A DNA stretch of 64,000 nt from Glandiceps talaboti (taxonomy: Eukaryota; Hemichordata; Enteropneusta; Spengelidae): positions 15,865,306-15,929,305 of the forward strand of contig NC_135567.1 of assembly GCF_964340395.1 (NCBI RefSeq). The letters run 5' to 3'. Under the pieces are notes generated by a model, which was given only the letters and a program-made list of their open reading frames with translations, was not told where the DNA came from and made no database searches. Position numbers and translations under genes: made by a program. Positions 49,258 through 59,655 of this stretch are shown here, piece after piece (position 1 is the stretch's first letter; every line of letters begins with the position of its first letter).

Positions 49258-50155
49258 CTACAGGTGCTGATATTCATCTCCGAGCCGTGGCCTCTTTTCT
49301 CTTGTATTTTGATTCACATTCAAACCATGGTCCAATAGACTATATTCGGCTTCCGCGGTCGGTGTTTTGGGTGACGTCACTTCCGCAACTCCCATGTAAC
49401 TTGCATCACTTGGGATTTGTCTCTTTGGAGGTTTGTTGGTTGGTTTTATATTTCCTTTAAAGTCAATATCGTTATATTGACCGCTTTTGTGTTGTTCGCC
49501 GAGAGCCGAATATTGCACAAGATTTTCCTGTTCTTCATTTTGTGGTCTGTATTTTTTCCCAGATCGGTCAACTTCATTGTATATATTGTCGTCAGTACTT
49601 GTATTATTTTTTTTGGCGGGAACACTTGATGGCTCACCAGTTTTATTGGTTATGATTGGTTGAAGGTCTTCGTAAACGTTTGTTTGTTCTTTGTTATCAT
49701 CTCTGTAACGTCTGCCTGACCGATCAATTACCGAATAGTCAGTTTGGTCTGTGGCGCCATTGATATTTGCTCGGGTGGGATTTCTGACGTCACCAACATT
49801 TCGTTGTCCGCGCGAATCGATTTCTGACTTCTGAGACGACCATTTTGGAGACACCCCCTTCGGGGCACGAAGGAGGCTGTAGTCAGCAAACGAATCGTGG
49901 TCATTTTCTTGGACCATCGGCTCCACTACCGTGTATTCATGCATTTGTCGTGGTTTGTTGATCACGGCATAAGTATGAATATTTCGGGCAGCGTCGCCAG
50001 ATTGTCGACGTCCGGGTGCATCTTGACTACCTTCGATCGACAAAACGGTAGCGTAGCTGTATGCCTGGTGTCCTCTAATATCAACCATGTCACGGTGAAC
50101 ACTGTCTGCATGGTTGACCGCAGATCGTTTCCTAGTATCGCCTGCATGCGTCTCC
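49258..50155 (-). CDS. Gene E exon 4: tyrosine-motif tail
   Basis: An 898-nt terminal exon encodes nearly the whole cytoplasmic tail. The first base completes a Lys codon from exon 3. The tail has no kinase or other folded domain. It is rich in Asn, Asp, Gln, Lys and Arg and looks disordered. It contains an ITAM-spaced pair (YSAL, eight residues, YNDI), a strict ITIM (VQYSAL), a duplicated block with Y-x-x-I/V-DRSG, a basic Pro stretch (KPPKRQIP) and a C-terminal DEYQHL. No YxN (Grb2) or YxxM (PI3K) motif is present. Confidence 0.9.
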
Positions 50156-50996
50156 CTGACAACAGAAATAAAACAAAATAATTGTGGTGTGACGTAATCG
50201 ATAACAAGTTGGGTAACGATAAATTTCTAGTCTAAATGCCAACGTGGTTTCTAACTAAACTACGTCTGGTCAAAGTTTCTCAACCAGCACAAAAAGTTGT
50301 TCGTCCAATCAGTGAACCCCAATTGTCATAGTGACGTAAACAGTGTATAAGTAGCATCCTGAGCTGATAAATATACCAAATTTGGACATGAATATACCAT
50401 ATTTGGACATAAATATACCATATTTGGAAATTAATATACCATATTTGGACAGGAATATACCATATTTGGACATTACATAACAGTCCCAATAAACACTAAA
50501 AACAGCTACACAAATACATTTACCTACAAGTGACTCAATACTATACATGGTGTATGATGTTATGAGAAAGTCTACATCTAACTAAACAGTTTCAAAATAT
50601 ATATAGTTAAGTTCTAGCTAGAACAGCTTTACTGAATAATGTCCAAGGAACCCCGTTACACATTGTCACGTGATGAAATAAAAAAATACATACTTGTTGT
50701 CACGTCGTTTCTTATATTTCCTTCGGAAGTAGAGAGTCAAAAGAACTGTTGCAGCTACCACCACAATTAACGCCGTTGTCACTAGACCGACGGTGACAGA
50801 GTTCTGATTCGAGAGATCGCCATTATCTGTCGAATAAGAACAAGAAAGTATATTCTAAAAACAAAATCCGAATAGCCATGCAAATTAAAAGACAATCACC
50901 TTCCCCGATCAATTCACCGTATAACATGCATATCAAACATATCATGAAAGATGGTATCATTACTCCTAAAGTCAAAGAAAGAAAGAAAGAATTTTT

Positions 50997-51069
<73 letters not shown>

Positions 51070-51091
51070 ACGTACGTACGTACGTACGTAC

Positions 51092-51123
<32 letters not shown>

Positions 51124-51454
51124 ATGTATGTATGTATGTATGTATGTATGTATGTATGTATGTATGTATGCATGCATGTGTGTGTATGTATGTATGTATG
51201 TATGTATGTATGTATGTATGTATGTATGCATGTATGTATGTATGTATGTATGTGTGTGTGTATGTATGTATGTATGTATGTATGTATGTATGTATGTATG
51301 TATGTGTGTGTGTGTATGTATGTATGTATGTATGTATGTATGTATGTATGTATGTATGTATGTATGTATGTATGCGTGTGTGTGTATGTATGTATGTATG
51401 TATGTATGTATGTATGTATGTATGTATGTATGTATGTATGTATGTATGTATGTA

Positions 51455-51485
<31 letters not shown>

Positions 51486-51538
51486 ATGTGTGTATGTATG
51501 TATGTATGCATGCATGTATGTATGTATGTATGTATGTA

Positions 51539-51573
<35 letters not shown>

Positions 51574-51616
51574 ATGTATGTATGTATGTATGTATGTGTG
51601 TGTGTATGTATGTATG

Positions 51617-51648
<32 letters not shown>

Positions 51649-51712
51649 CATGTGTGTGTATGTATGTATGTATGTATGTATGTATGTATGTATGTATGTA
51701 TGTATGTATGTA

Positions 51713-51747
<35 letters not shown>

Positions 51748-51832
51748 ATGTGTGTATGTATGTATGTATGCATGTATGTATGTATGTATGTATGTATGTA
51801 TGTATGTATGTATGTGTGTGTGTGTGTGTGTA

Positions 51833-51881
<49 letters not shown>

Positions 51882-54291
51882 ATGTATGTGTGTGTGTATA
51901 TGTTTGTTAATTTGTCAGATTATATTATCAATTACTTACCTCCACATTGTACAGTCGTGTTAAAGATATCGCTTGCATTCATTCCACACTCACAATTTCC
52001 GGTTGTATTATTTTGGTAACAAAATTCACAGTCACATGACGAACACCTGAAATGAGTAAATAGTATAGAATTAATTAATTTGACCAGTAGTGTAGTAAAA
52101 CAATTGTGCACGTTGAAAGTATATACTCTAGTAATTAGTCCGTATAAAATTTAAAAAAATATGAATTTTGTTTTGGAACAATTTTCTTTGAATTCAAATA
52201 ACATTTATTATAACCCCATTGTTGACATAAAAATATAGAGAATTATTATCCTATATATAAAATCATAAAATAGCAACATTTTTTGTTAAATATTTGTGGG
52301 TGGTGTAGATTTGTGCAGTTGGGACAAGTCCCTGTCGTCAGCGGGCGCACTTCTCATAGTCCCACTAATTGAAGTCGTAGCCTCATTCAGAAGACGAGAC
52401 TACGTCGTGAATAAATGCTCGTAATAGGGCCGAGGTCAAACTCATAAACTATTGTGTCCTGCATTGGGAAATCTGGGGTCATGCTAAATTATAATGAAAT
52501 GGGAAATCCCCGGGGTTGATTTGTTTGCATAATAAGTCGTACGTCACACCGCCAAAGCATGTTATCTGGGGTCGTACTGATAAGGAAGTCATGGCGCTTC
52601 AGACAAAATTGCTATTAAAGGGACATAGGCTGTGTTATACGTTGTGGGATGTAATTATTTTATATTCACATACATATGTTGTATTCGTTTTACTGAGGTA
52701 CAGCTAACCATCCCTTGCCATATTGGTAGACCTTTAACCTCATACACAAATAACAGGATGACGTAATTTATGATACGTACATCGTCATACATCACCGCCC
52801 TCTACGGCGAGTGTTATCAGCAAACGCGGAAAGTATTATTTTTCGTTGCGTCAGCCGGGAAAAAATGCTCTAGCTTGCGAGAATGGATATGTATTACAAA
52901 ATAACAAGGAAATAACTATTATGCTACAGAATGCATACATCATGATATCGGCGTTAACAATATACTATAGTTTAATTATGTACCGTAAGTCATTTCATGC
53001 CAGTCAAATAAATAGCTTAAAACTTAACGTGTGCCATTTTAATAATTTTTCGCGATTTGTTCATGGGCTTAACTTAAAAATTATCACTAGGTAATCTCAA
53101 CAGTTAATATTTTAACTTGAAATGATATGAATTAGTGGAAAAATATTTTGAAATGAATGAAAATTTTCGTATTGGAAACAAGCGAGTCAAATTCTGTATC
53201 TACGTGTGTATACCGCGATTACGGGGAAGTCCGAAGTTTCCCGACGCCGTACGTGTCTAAGTACTACAACACTAGAAAGGCTATAGAGTTTCAATTAGGC
53301 GCCATAACGGTTTTTACATCTCAAGCAACGTTTTTCGTTTATCCGAATAACACAAGTAACAGGAGAAAGGGTTAGTGTTAGTGCAGGAGGAAACCCCAAA
53401 GTACCCGGGGAAAAATCTGCGTTGTTCGGTAGAGTTAAACTGAACGACACTCTTCTTACTTATTATAGTGTGGTAATTTTAATCAAACCCTGAATCGGGT
53501 TCGAACCTCGACCGCAGTGGCAAGCGGTTTGACCCCTCGGCCACCGACAACCATTTTGTTAAATTATACATATCCTCGACTAGTTTCGGTTAAGTTGTTC
53601 GCCAAACGAGTAACAGTTGAAATTTCCGAGGGCAGTCCACGGAGCATTTCCCGTGGGTGTATATGTCTATAGGGACGAGTTTTCAACCTGTTTATAGAGA
53701 TTCGTCACAATCAACAATGTGTTACATATTTTTGTAATGTTTGCCTTCTCGGCATGATCTGAAGTATGGCTGGCACCTCGGAATACAGGTCCGTTGTACA
53801 AGTCTAGCACAGACGTAACGTACTGACCAACACAAGGGGAAATGAAGAAACAATATCCGAGTAAACACGCCCCTACTTACTTAGAACACTATACTTTACA
53901 AGCTGTCTTTTAATCCCGAAGTAATTGTGCATTATGATCAGTATAGGTTAGAATTTTTACTGAATACAACAGTTTCCATGGAAACCATTCTCTGTATATT
54001 AAGGATCGTCAAACAAATTGACATCCTGCTATGATTCGATATCCTCGCAAAACAACATGAACCTTTTACGGCACACTCCGTGACGCACAGCAACGAGCGG
54101 AAGAAATGTGCTTTGGCTTATTAGAATGTACAGTACGGTATAGAATACACAAAATGGTATACTCACATCTGTTGAGAGGTTATTAGATTACAGTTGTCAA
54201 TAGTTGAGTTACCATGGTTACCAGTGACCGATAGAGTTAAAAATGTTAGAACGTTTGCCAGGATGATCACAGCACTGGAGTACAGCATCAT
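49258..54291 (-). CDS. Gene E: transmembrane protein with tiny Cys-rich ectodomain and twelve-motif YxxL/I/V tail, complete
   Basis: Four exons on the minus strand, in transcript order 54291-54167, 52046-51940, 50826-50694, 50155-49258. Phases are 2,1,2, with GT-AG introns, 1,263 nt and 420 aa. Residues 1-24 form a signal peptide (MMLYSSAVIILANVLTFLTL). The ectodomain is only about 63 residues, with eight cysteines (MCSSCDCEFCYQ, GNCECG) and four N-glycosylation sequons. A transmembrane helix covers about 88-111 and ends in basic residues (FRRKYKKRR). The tail carries YxxL/I/V at Tyr 156, 184, 196, 214, 262, 283, 314, 337, 349, 375, 393 and 417. The second Met (54288) is an alternative start with a better -3 base. 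I do not recognise a named family. The shape recalls immune adaptor and scaffold proteins with short ectodomains, and the exon phases match genes B and C. YxxL/I/V can also be an endocytic AP-2 signal. Confidence 0.85.
50241..50500. repeat. Dispersed repeat with expanded 21-bp unit
   Basis: Five 21-bp units with ATATACCATATTTGGACAT lie inside an element whose flanks (ACGTGGTTTCTAACTAAAC, CAATCAGTGAACCCCAA, GTAGCATCCTGAGCTGA, CCCAATAAACACTAA) recur at 60188-60366 with a single unit. In gene E intron 3. Confidence 0.85.
50694..50826 (-). CDS. Gene E exon 3: transmembrane exon
   Basis: Phase 1 in, phase 2 out. Encodes an Asn/Ser-rich juxtamembrane stretch, a helix with GLVTTALIVVVAATVLLTLY, and a strongly basic inner flank. 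The donor is gtatgt. Confidence 0.88.
50997..51900 (+). repeat. 900-bp (CTGT)n-(ACGT)n-(GTAT)n array in gene E intron 2
   Basis: CTGT, a short self-complementary ACGT run, then about 800 bp of GTAT with GTGT and GCAT interruptions. It ends about 40 bp from the exon 2 donor. Confidence 0.97.
51940..52046 (-). CDS. Gene E exon 2: Cys-rich half-EGF ectodomain
   Basis: A 107-nt exon (phase 2 in, phase 1 out) with pattern CxxCxCxxC and GNCECG, close in size and phase to gene B exon 4 (104 nt). It resembles a broken EGF-like module rather than a full one. Confidence 0.85.
53375..53560 (-). mobile_element. tRNA-like SINE
   Basis: On the minus strand, an A-box-like GTGGCCGAGGGGTCAAAC at about 53545-53525 is followed by a B box AGGTTCGAACCCG near 53498-53510, spaced as in a Ser/Leu-type tRNA. 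Downstream body contains CCCCGGGTACTTTGGGG and TTTCCTCCTGCA. A functional tRNA is unlikely because acceptor-stem pairing is not apparent. Confidence 0.6.
54167..54291 (-). CDS. Gene E exon 1: signal peptide
   Basis: The frame is open for 53 more codons upstream, but the hydrophobic stretch starts right after the Met pair, and the upstream part reads like untranslated leader. The gtgagt donor leaves in phase 2, which fits exon 2. Confidence 0.75.
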
Positions 54292-54841
54292 GAACAATCT
54301 TTCAGTCACCGTTCTGCAGTTACGTAGACTTTGATACCGTATAACTACACTACAGCTGTATATGCATGCCTGTGTCACATTCTCTGAAAGATGAGCAAAA
54401 TATGAACCACGTAGCAACTTCTCCAAATATATCACCCCTGCTAGGCACATCCAAGTCGGGTAATAATATCGATTTTGGGGAACCAGCTATTATATTTTGA
54501 CGAAGTTCGTGACAAAATATTATAATTAGTTTTGTATCTAAGTACGTATTGAAACTAAATATTTGATTTTATAGGTTTCATAACAAACTATATTACTTCT
54601 GGGATTAGAATCAATGTCATATCAGGAACAGTTCTTCGATATGTTCGTTGACTTATAGGAAGCACGTTTACCATACAAGTTTGTATTTGAAGAAGACCTT
54701 CGTTAACAAAATCATTATACAGTGAATGTGAATTAATTTGACATGTATAAGGAAGTGCAAAGAGGGGGAGACGGTGGTGTTACATTTCTTAACGATTAAT
54801 AAATAAGAAAAGTTAAGCAAATAATGAAGAACAAACAAAAA

Positions 54842-55330
54842 CAAAACAAACAAACAAACAAACAAACAAACAAACAAACAAACAAACAAACAAATAAGCA
54901 AACAAAAAGATGACTAGCTGACTGAAAACACTAATACATAACGTGAATGTTCAAAAAGTCGTTGGTATCAGGATGTACATACATACATACACACGTACGT
55001 ACGTAGGCACGCTCGCACGCGCGCGCGTGTGAGTGCGTGCGTGCGTGCGTCCATATGTTCGTACATACATACGTACATATACGTACATACATACATACAT
55101 ACATACATACATACACACATACATACATACATACATACATACATACATACATACATACATACATACATTCATACATACGTACGTACGTGCGTATATACAT
55201 ACATACATACATACATACATACATACACACACACATACATACATACATACATACATACATACATACATACATACATACATACATACATACATACATACAT
55301 ACATACATACATACATACATACATACAATA
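54842..55330 (+). repeat. (CAAA)n and (ACAT)n arrays
   Basis: CAAA at 54842-54895; ACAT with ACGT and GCGC interruptions from about 54975. Confidence 0.95.
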
Positions 55331-55754
55331 AATAAATAAACGGATTACACACACACCATATAAACATGGAAGATGAGAAATACATAACATAATATCAAAT
55401 TCTACATTTCGTATCTAAGCCATGCAGAAGTATATTTGCTGAATCACGACCCTGGCGTTCCGTTGGAAATTCCTGTGTTCTGTCTAAAAATAAGTCTATG
55501 TGTTCTAAATATAAGTACAGTGTTGGTAAAATGGCAAATAAAATGTTTACGACAGACCAATGCTATGTTAATAAAAGCGTCTTCAGGTGTATCAACTTTG
55601 CAATGTCGTGATTTAATGTGAAAATTAATTCCCTCACTGAGTTTCAGTAGAGTGGCAGAAGCACAGATACAGTCCGTTTCAATTTACCGTTCACGGGCTC
55701 TGTTTTGATACAGCCATGCATAAACGAATAGGAACCTGCATATTTCATACCTTA

Positions 55755-56015
55755 TTAAAGTTAGCAAGTTTACAATTTCTTGCTAAATTTTGTCTATAAT
55801 GAAATAAACCATATACATACTGTAACTGGACGCAGACATGCGCGTGCCAATGTTGTGATGTCTACATTCGATGTCTGCATGATGACATGTTAGTTCATTT
55901 TATTCTTGACAGTAAAACTGTAGCAAGGAACTGTGGAGGACGTGTAGTATGTGCAGTTTCGTATTGGTTTCTACATTAAATCGAGCCAGTGAACGGTAAC
56001 TTGAAACGGACTGTG
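55755..56015. mobile_element. Palindromic dispersed element (CAGACAT family)
   Basis: Contains CTTGCTAAATTTTGTCT and, inverted, AAACTGTAGCAAGG, around a core with two facing GCAGACAT/GATGTCTGCATG blocks. Related copies lie near 3690-3960 (inverted orientation) and 9690-9890, all sharing a downstream part with ATCGAGCCAGTGAACGGTA or similar. Confidence 0.5.
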
Positions 56016-57367
56016 TCACGTGACACGCGTATTACCAGGAGTAAACGCGCGCTTCCTTATATAGGCTGCGTATTCGAGCAAATGACGTCATACACTTTGC
56101 GAACGAAGGGAACTATAATTTAAATAATTATTGAAGTTTGGGTTTCGTATATACATACTCGAATCGAAACTGGATTTTCTTATCTCTGGATATAAAGAGT
56201 TTATGAGATTCAGACAACACAGGCATTTTAATTTTAGTGGGCGAAATACTCCAAATGGTCTATCTTGTTTGGTGGTATGCCCTGGGTAGTTGGGTGAGGT
56301 AGATTAATATTTTACATTGTGAACATTTTGGATACAGTACTTTTCTATAACGATACAATGACGTCATCAGCCTTCATTACATGGTCACTAACCATGCTAA
56401 CAAATGGATAACATGTATAGTATAGTAGTTTTGTTTGTATCACCTTTGTTTATGGATGTATTTTGACCTTCCATCAACAGGGTTATTAATTTTATGTTGA
56501 ATATTCAAATCGTATTAGTTCTCATCTACAGTACAGCGACTGTTTTTACAACTATTCCGTTGGTTGTTGAGATGTGGGCTGATACCGGCCTTTACATTAT
56601 CGTGACAGAAAATTGAACGATCGAACTTTACGGGCGTCGCTATCAACTGTACATGCGGTTGACCTTTTACGTGTAATACTATAAATATCTGAGTCAACTT
56701 ACCGCGTTCAAACTACTTGACTTGGTGTTGGAGTGACCTGTTGTACTCGAATGATTTCGAGCCCCTCAATCACTTGTGAGCGATGTGTGGTCAACTTGTT
56801 GAGCGCAAAGGTACACAGTTTTGGTTCTACTCACTTGGGGTCAGTAGTTCACACACACTCCTTATATGGGTATGCATGCGAACTGAATGACCGGTGTATG
56901 ATGACGTCATTTTCCTTTCCTGCCTGTCAAAAGTGAATATTGTGACCGGAAGTGGATTATACTAGCAAGTCGTAACGATACGTTCCTCCTTTCGTTTATA
57001 CAGTTTACGCCTGTGAGGGCGTCTGTACCCGTAACTATAGCGTGATATGATGGATTGAAGTTTTTCCAGGAATCCGGCAGTGATAAAGCGACTAAGAAAC
57101 TTCATGCAGGGTGTTGAGAATTAATATGTCGCGTATGTAGTTCTCTCGTCACCATGGTTACCTCGATAATACGTTGATACCTAAGGCGTTTTTCTGTGTA
57201 TAGATTACCATTTAGACTTTTATCTATTGTACACTCCAGACTATTTAGCGTTGGCGTTCAAATGGTTTGCAATTACAGGGTTCTAACCTGAAACAAACAC
57301 ACAAATTAAAATAAAAAACAAACAAACGCGATATTTTCATATTATAATTCGGCAAATCAAAACCACC

Positions 57368-57402
57368 GCATACATACATACATACATACATACATACATA
57401 CA

Positions 57403-57436
<34 letters not shown>

Positions 57437-57450
57437 CATACATACATACA

Positions 57451-57484
<34 letters not shown>

Positions 57485-57572
57485 CATACATACATACATA
57501 CATACATACATACATACATACATACATACATACATACGTACGTACATACACACATACATACACACATATACA
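57368..57572 (+). repeat. (ACAT)n array
   Basis: About 200 bp, with two ATAT interruptions at similar spacing. Confidence 0.95.
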
Positions 57573-58559
57573 CGGTATGTGGCTAATTACAATTTATTTA
57601 TACAAATCGTATTTTACATGCATTAAAATCTACAGTAAAAGTTTGTACACAAAGTAAACAATGCAATGGAATGTATTGAACCATAGACCGTTAAGTAAAG
57701 ATCGTGACTAAAAGAAACCATAAATTATTCCAAGGACAAAACTATAAATTGCTTCCATTATTTAAATATTTGCCTTTGTTTCGTGAGTTTATTTTACTTT
57801 TTTATTATCATGGGTTAATCTTTAACTACATCTCCTAACTCAAGGTCTAAAAGAATAGCATTTGCTAAATCTCAGAATTGCATACTAATGAGCCATCGTT
57901 GCGGGCGCTCTATTACTGAATGGCAATTGTTTGTCGTTGACACATAGTTGTCTTTCGAAGATAAGCATATTGGCGCGTGATAGCTCACTTTCGATACAAA
58001 GTTTTGGCAATAAAATGAATGGTTTAGATTAATGACACAGCTGAATAAATGGTTAGTTTTTATAATATCTCTTTCAAAAAGGTAGCAAACAATAGTTTTC
58101 AAATCGATTTTGAATATTTTTTTTTAATATTCAAAGTCTTGTTTTTATTTTTAAAAGATGGCTTTTGAACACCTGCCCTCTGATTAACAAAATTGATACC
58201 GCAGGACAACTGAAAATACCATTTAACAAAACTAGCGTCCAAAGTTAAGAGCCAACTGGATGAAATCTTAGGGTAGTTCAGATTTTACTTCGACAATATG
58301 TGATAACAAAGATGAAAATCGTTTAAAATACAATCTTTGTTTTTCCATTTTTAAAATGTTTCCCTGCAAATTTCAATATAACGGTATAATATAATAGTAA
58401 TAAAAAAAACCAATGGGCATGGTAACCAGTTGACCCTATAGACGTACCTGCTCACGCACATACAATAAAACGTTTGGGTATACCATTCACATTGCTTAAG
58501 TGTTTATTTCGTCAGTTGGAACGTCTGACTACTAATTCTATTTGGTTTAAGTTGTTGTA

Positions 58560-58918
58560 GCTTAAGGTGGCCATATGGATGAGGAATGAGTATTTATTTT
58601 TTATTTTCAATTTATAAAACACTGTTATCACATGATGTGGCACCCTCCCTGAAAAATCAATGTGAACCATAGACCAAGTCTGTATTTGTAACTCAATAAA
58701 TTGCAAAGGACTTAACAGATGTGAAAAAGGCTTGTTATTGTGCGTACAATAATAAACATTTTACACATTTATAATGTTTTGCAATTTATTGAGTTACAAA
58801 CACAGACTTAGTCTAAATTGTTTCACGTTGATTTTTCAACGAGGACGCCATGAAAAAATATTTTTATAACTTAAAAATCCAAAATAAATACCCAATACAT
58901 CCATATGGCCACTTTAAG
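58560..58918. mobile_element. Foldback element, AAGTGGCCATATGGATG family, copy 1
   Basis: The two arms are inverted copies of about 150 bp: CTTAAGGTGGCCATATGGAT at the left, and CATCCATATGGCCACTTTAA at the right. The arms share TTTGTAACTCAATAAATTGC. Confidence 0.75.
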
Positions 58919-59075
58919 TTGAAGGAAACAACAACAAAATGAAATGATATCTCTGAGCTATTATAAAAGATTCTATAACAATCATTATGATATTGAAAAT
59001 GTATATATTTAAAGGAAAATTCAAATGTAACCGTTCAAAGTTTCTCCTGTATACGTGAAATCTTGTGTATTATAA

Positions 59076-59390
59076 TTAAAGTGGCCATATTGATGGGTAT
59101 TAGGTATTTATTTTGGATTTTTTATTTATAAAACAATTTTATCATGGCTTCCTACTTGGGAAATCAATGTGAAACGACATAGACCAAGTCTGTGTTTGTA
59201 ACTCAATACTTTGCAAAAAGCTCAAATATGTGAAACCTTTCTACACATTTATCAATTTGCAATTCATGGAGTGACAAACAAGGACTTGGTCTATGTCGTT
59301 TCACATTGATTTCCCAAGAAGGAAGTCATGATAGAATTGTTTTATAAATTAAAAATCCAAAATAAATACCCAATCATCATCTTCAAAGTA
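59076..59390. mobile_element. Foldback element, same family, copy 2
   Basis: Arms carry AAAGTGGCCATATTGATG, GGGAAATCAATGTGAAACGA and GACATAGACCAAGTC, with inverted counterparts. Flanks of copies 1 and 2 also match (CAAATGTAACCGTTCAAA and CAAATGTAAACGTTCAAA), so a segment of about 390 bp was duplicated in tandem. Confidence 0.75.
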
Positions 59391-59506
59391 CCAGAAACTA
59401 CTTTACTCAAATGTAAACGTTCAAAATTTATCCTGTTTACATAGAATCTTGTGTACTATATTAAGTATAATCCATTCTATATGCTAGTCGAGGATAAAAT
59501 ACGACA

Positions 59507-59512
59507 TTTATT
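59507..59512 (-). terminator. Candidate polyadenylation signal of gene D
   Basis: AATAAA on the minus strand, 63 nt past the gene D stop codon. The hexamer is perfect, but the region is AT-rich. Confidence 0.4.
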
Positions 59513-59574
59513 GCAGCCGGTGACGTCACTGTTTTCAATCTATACACTGGTCATAGTTTAACTTCCTAAATGGC

Positions 59575-59655
59575 TTAAACCTTTTCGTCGATTGCTTCGG
59601 CTGCTGGAAGGTTGACATAGGAATGATGTTCGAATTTTGAGAAATCGATGTATGC
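59575..59655 (-). CDS. Gene D terminal exon: tail with YIDF and YVNL
   Basis: An 81-nt exon after a polypyrimidine acceptor (tttcacgtag). It has 26 codons and TAA. The two tyrosines lie in AYIDFSKF and HHSYVNLP. Confidence 0.75.
   Translation of the reverse strand, partial: AYIDFSKFEHHSYVNLPAAEAIDEKV

Larger units (their letters stand above)
54292..59574. other. Intergenic region between genes D and E (same strand)
   Basis: Lies downstream of the kinase gene and upstream of gene E. It has (CAAA)n, two (ACAT)n arrays, a palindromic dispersed element near 55755-56015, and two adjacent foldback elements near 58.56-59.39 kb. No exon is supported; the gene E promoter should be in its left part. 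Confidence 0.5.

Noticed and set aside
50823-51963. Long frames of CMYVCMYV or HTYIHTYI type, up to 361 codons, here and at 29, 47, 55 and 61 kb
   Set aside because: They are translations of (ACAT)n/(GTAT)n microsatellites in all frames, not proteins.
53485-53550. Functional tRNA-Ser/Leu gene
   Set aside because: A and B boxes are present but acceptor and anticodon stems do not fold convincingly, and a SINE-like body follows.
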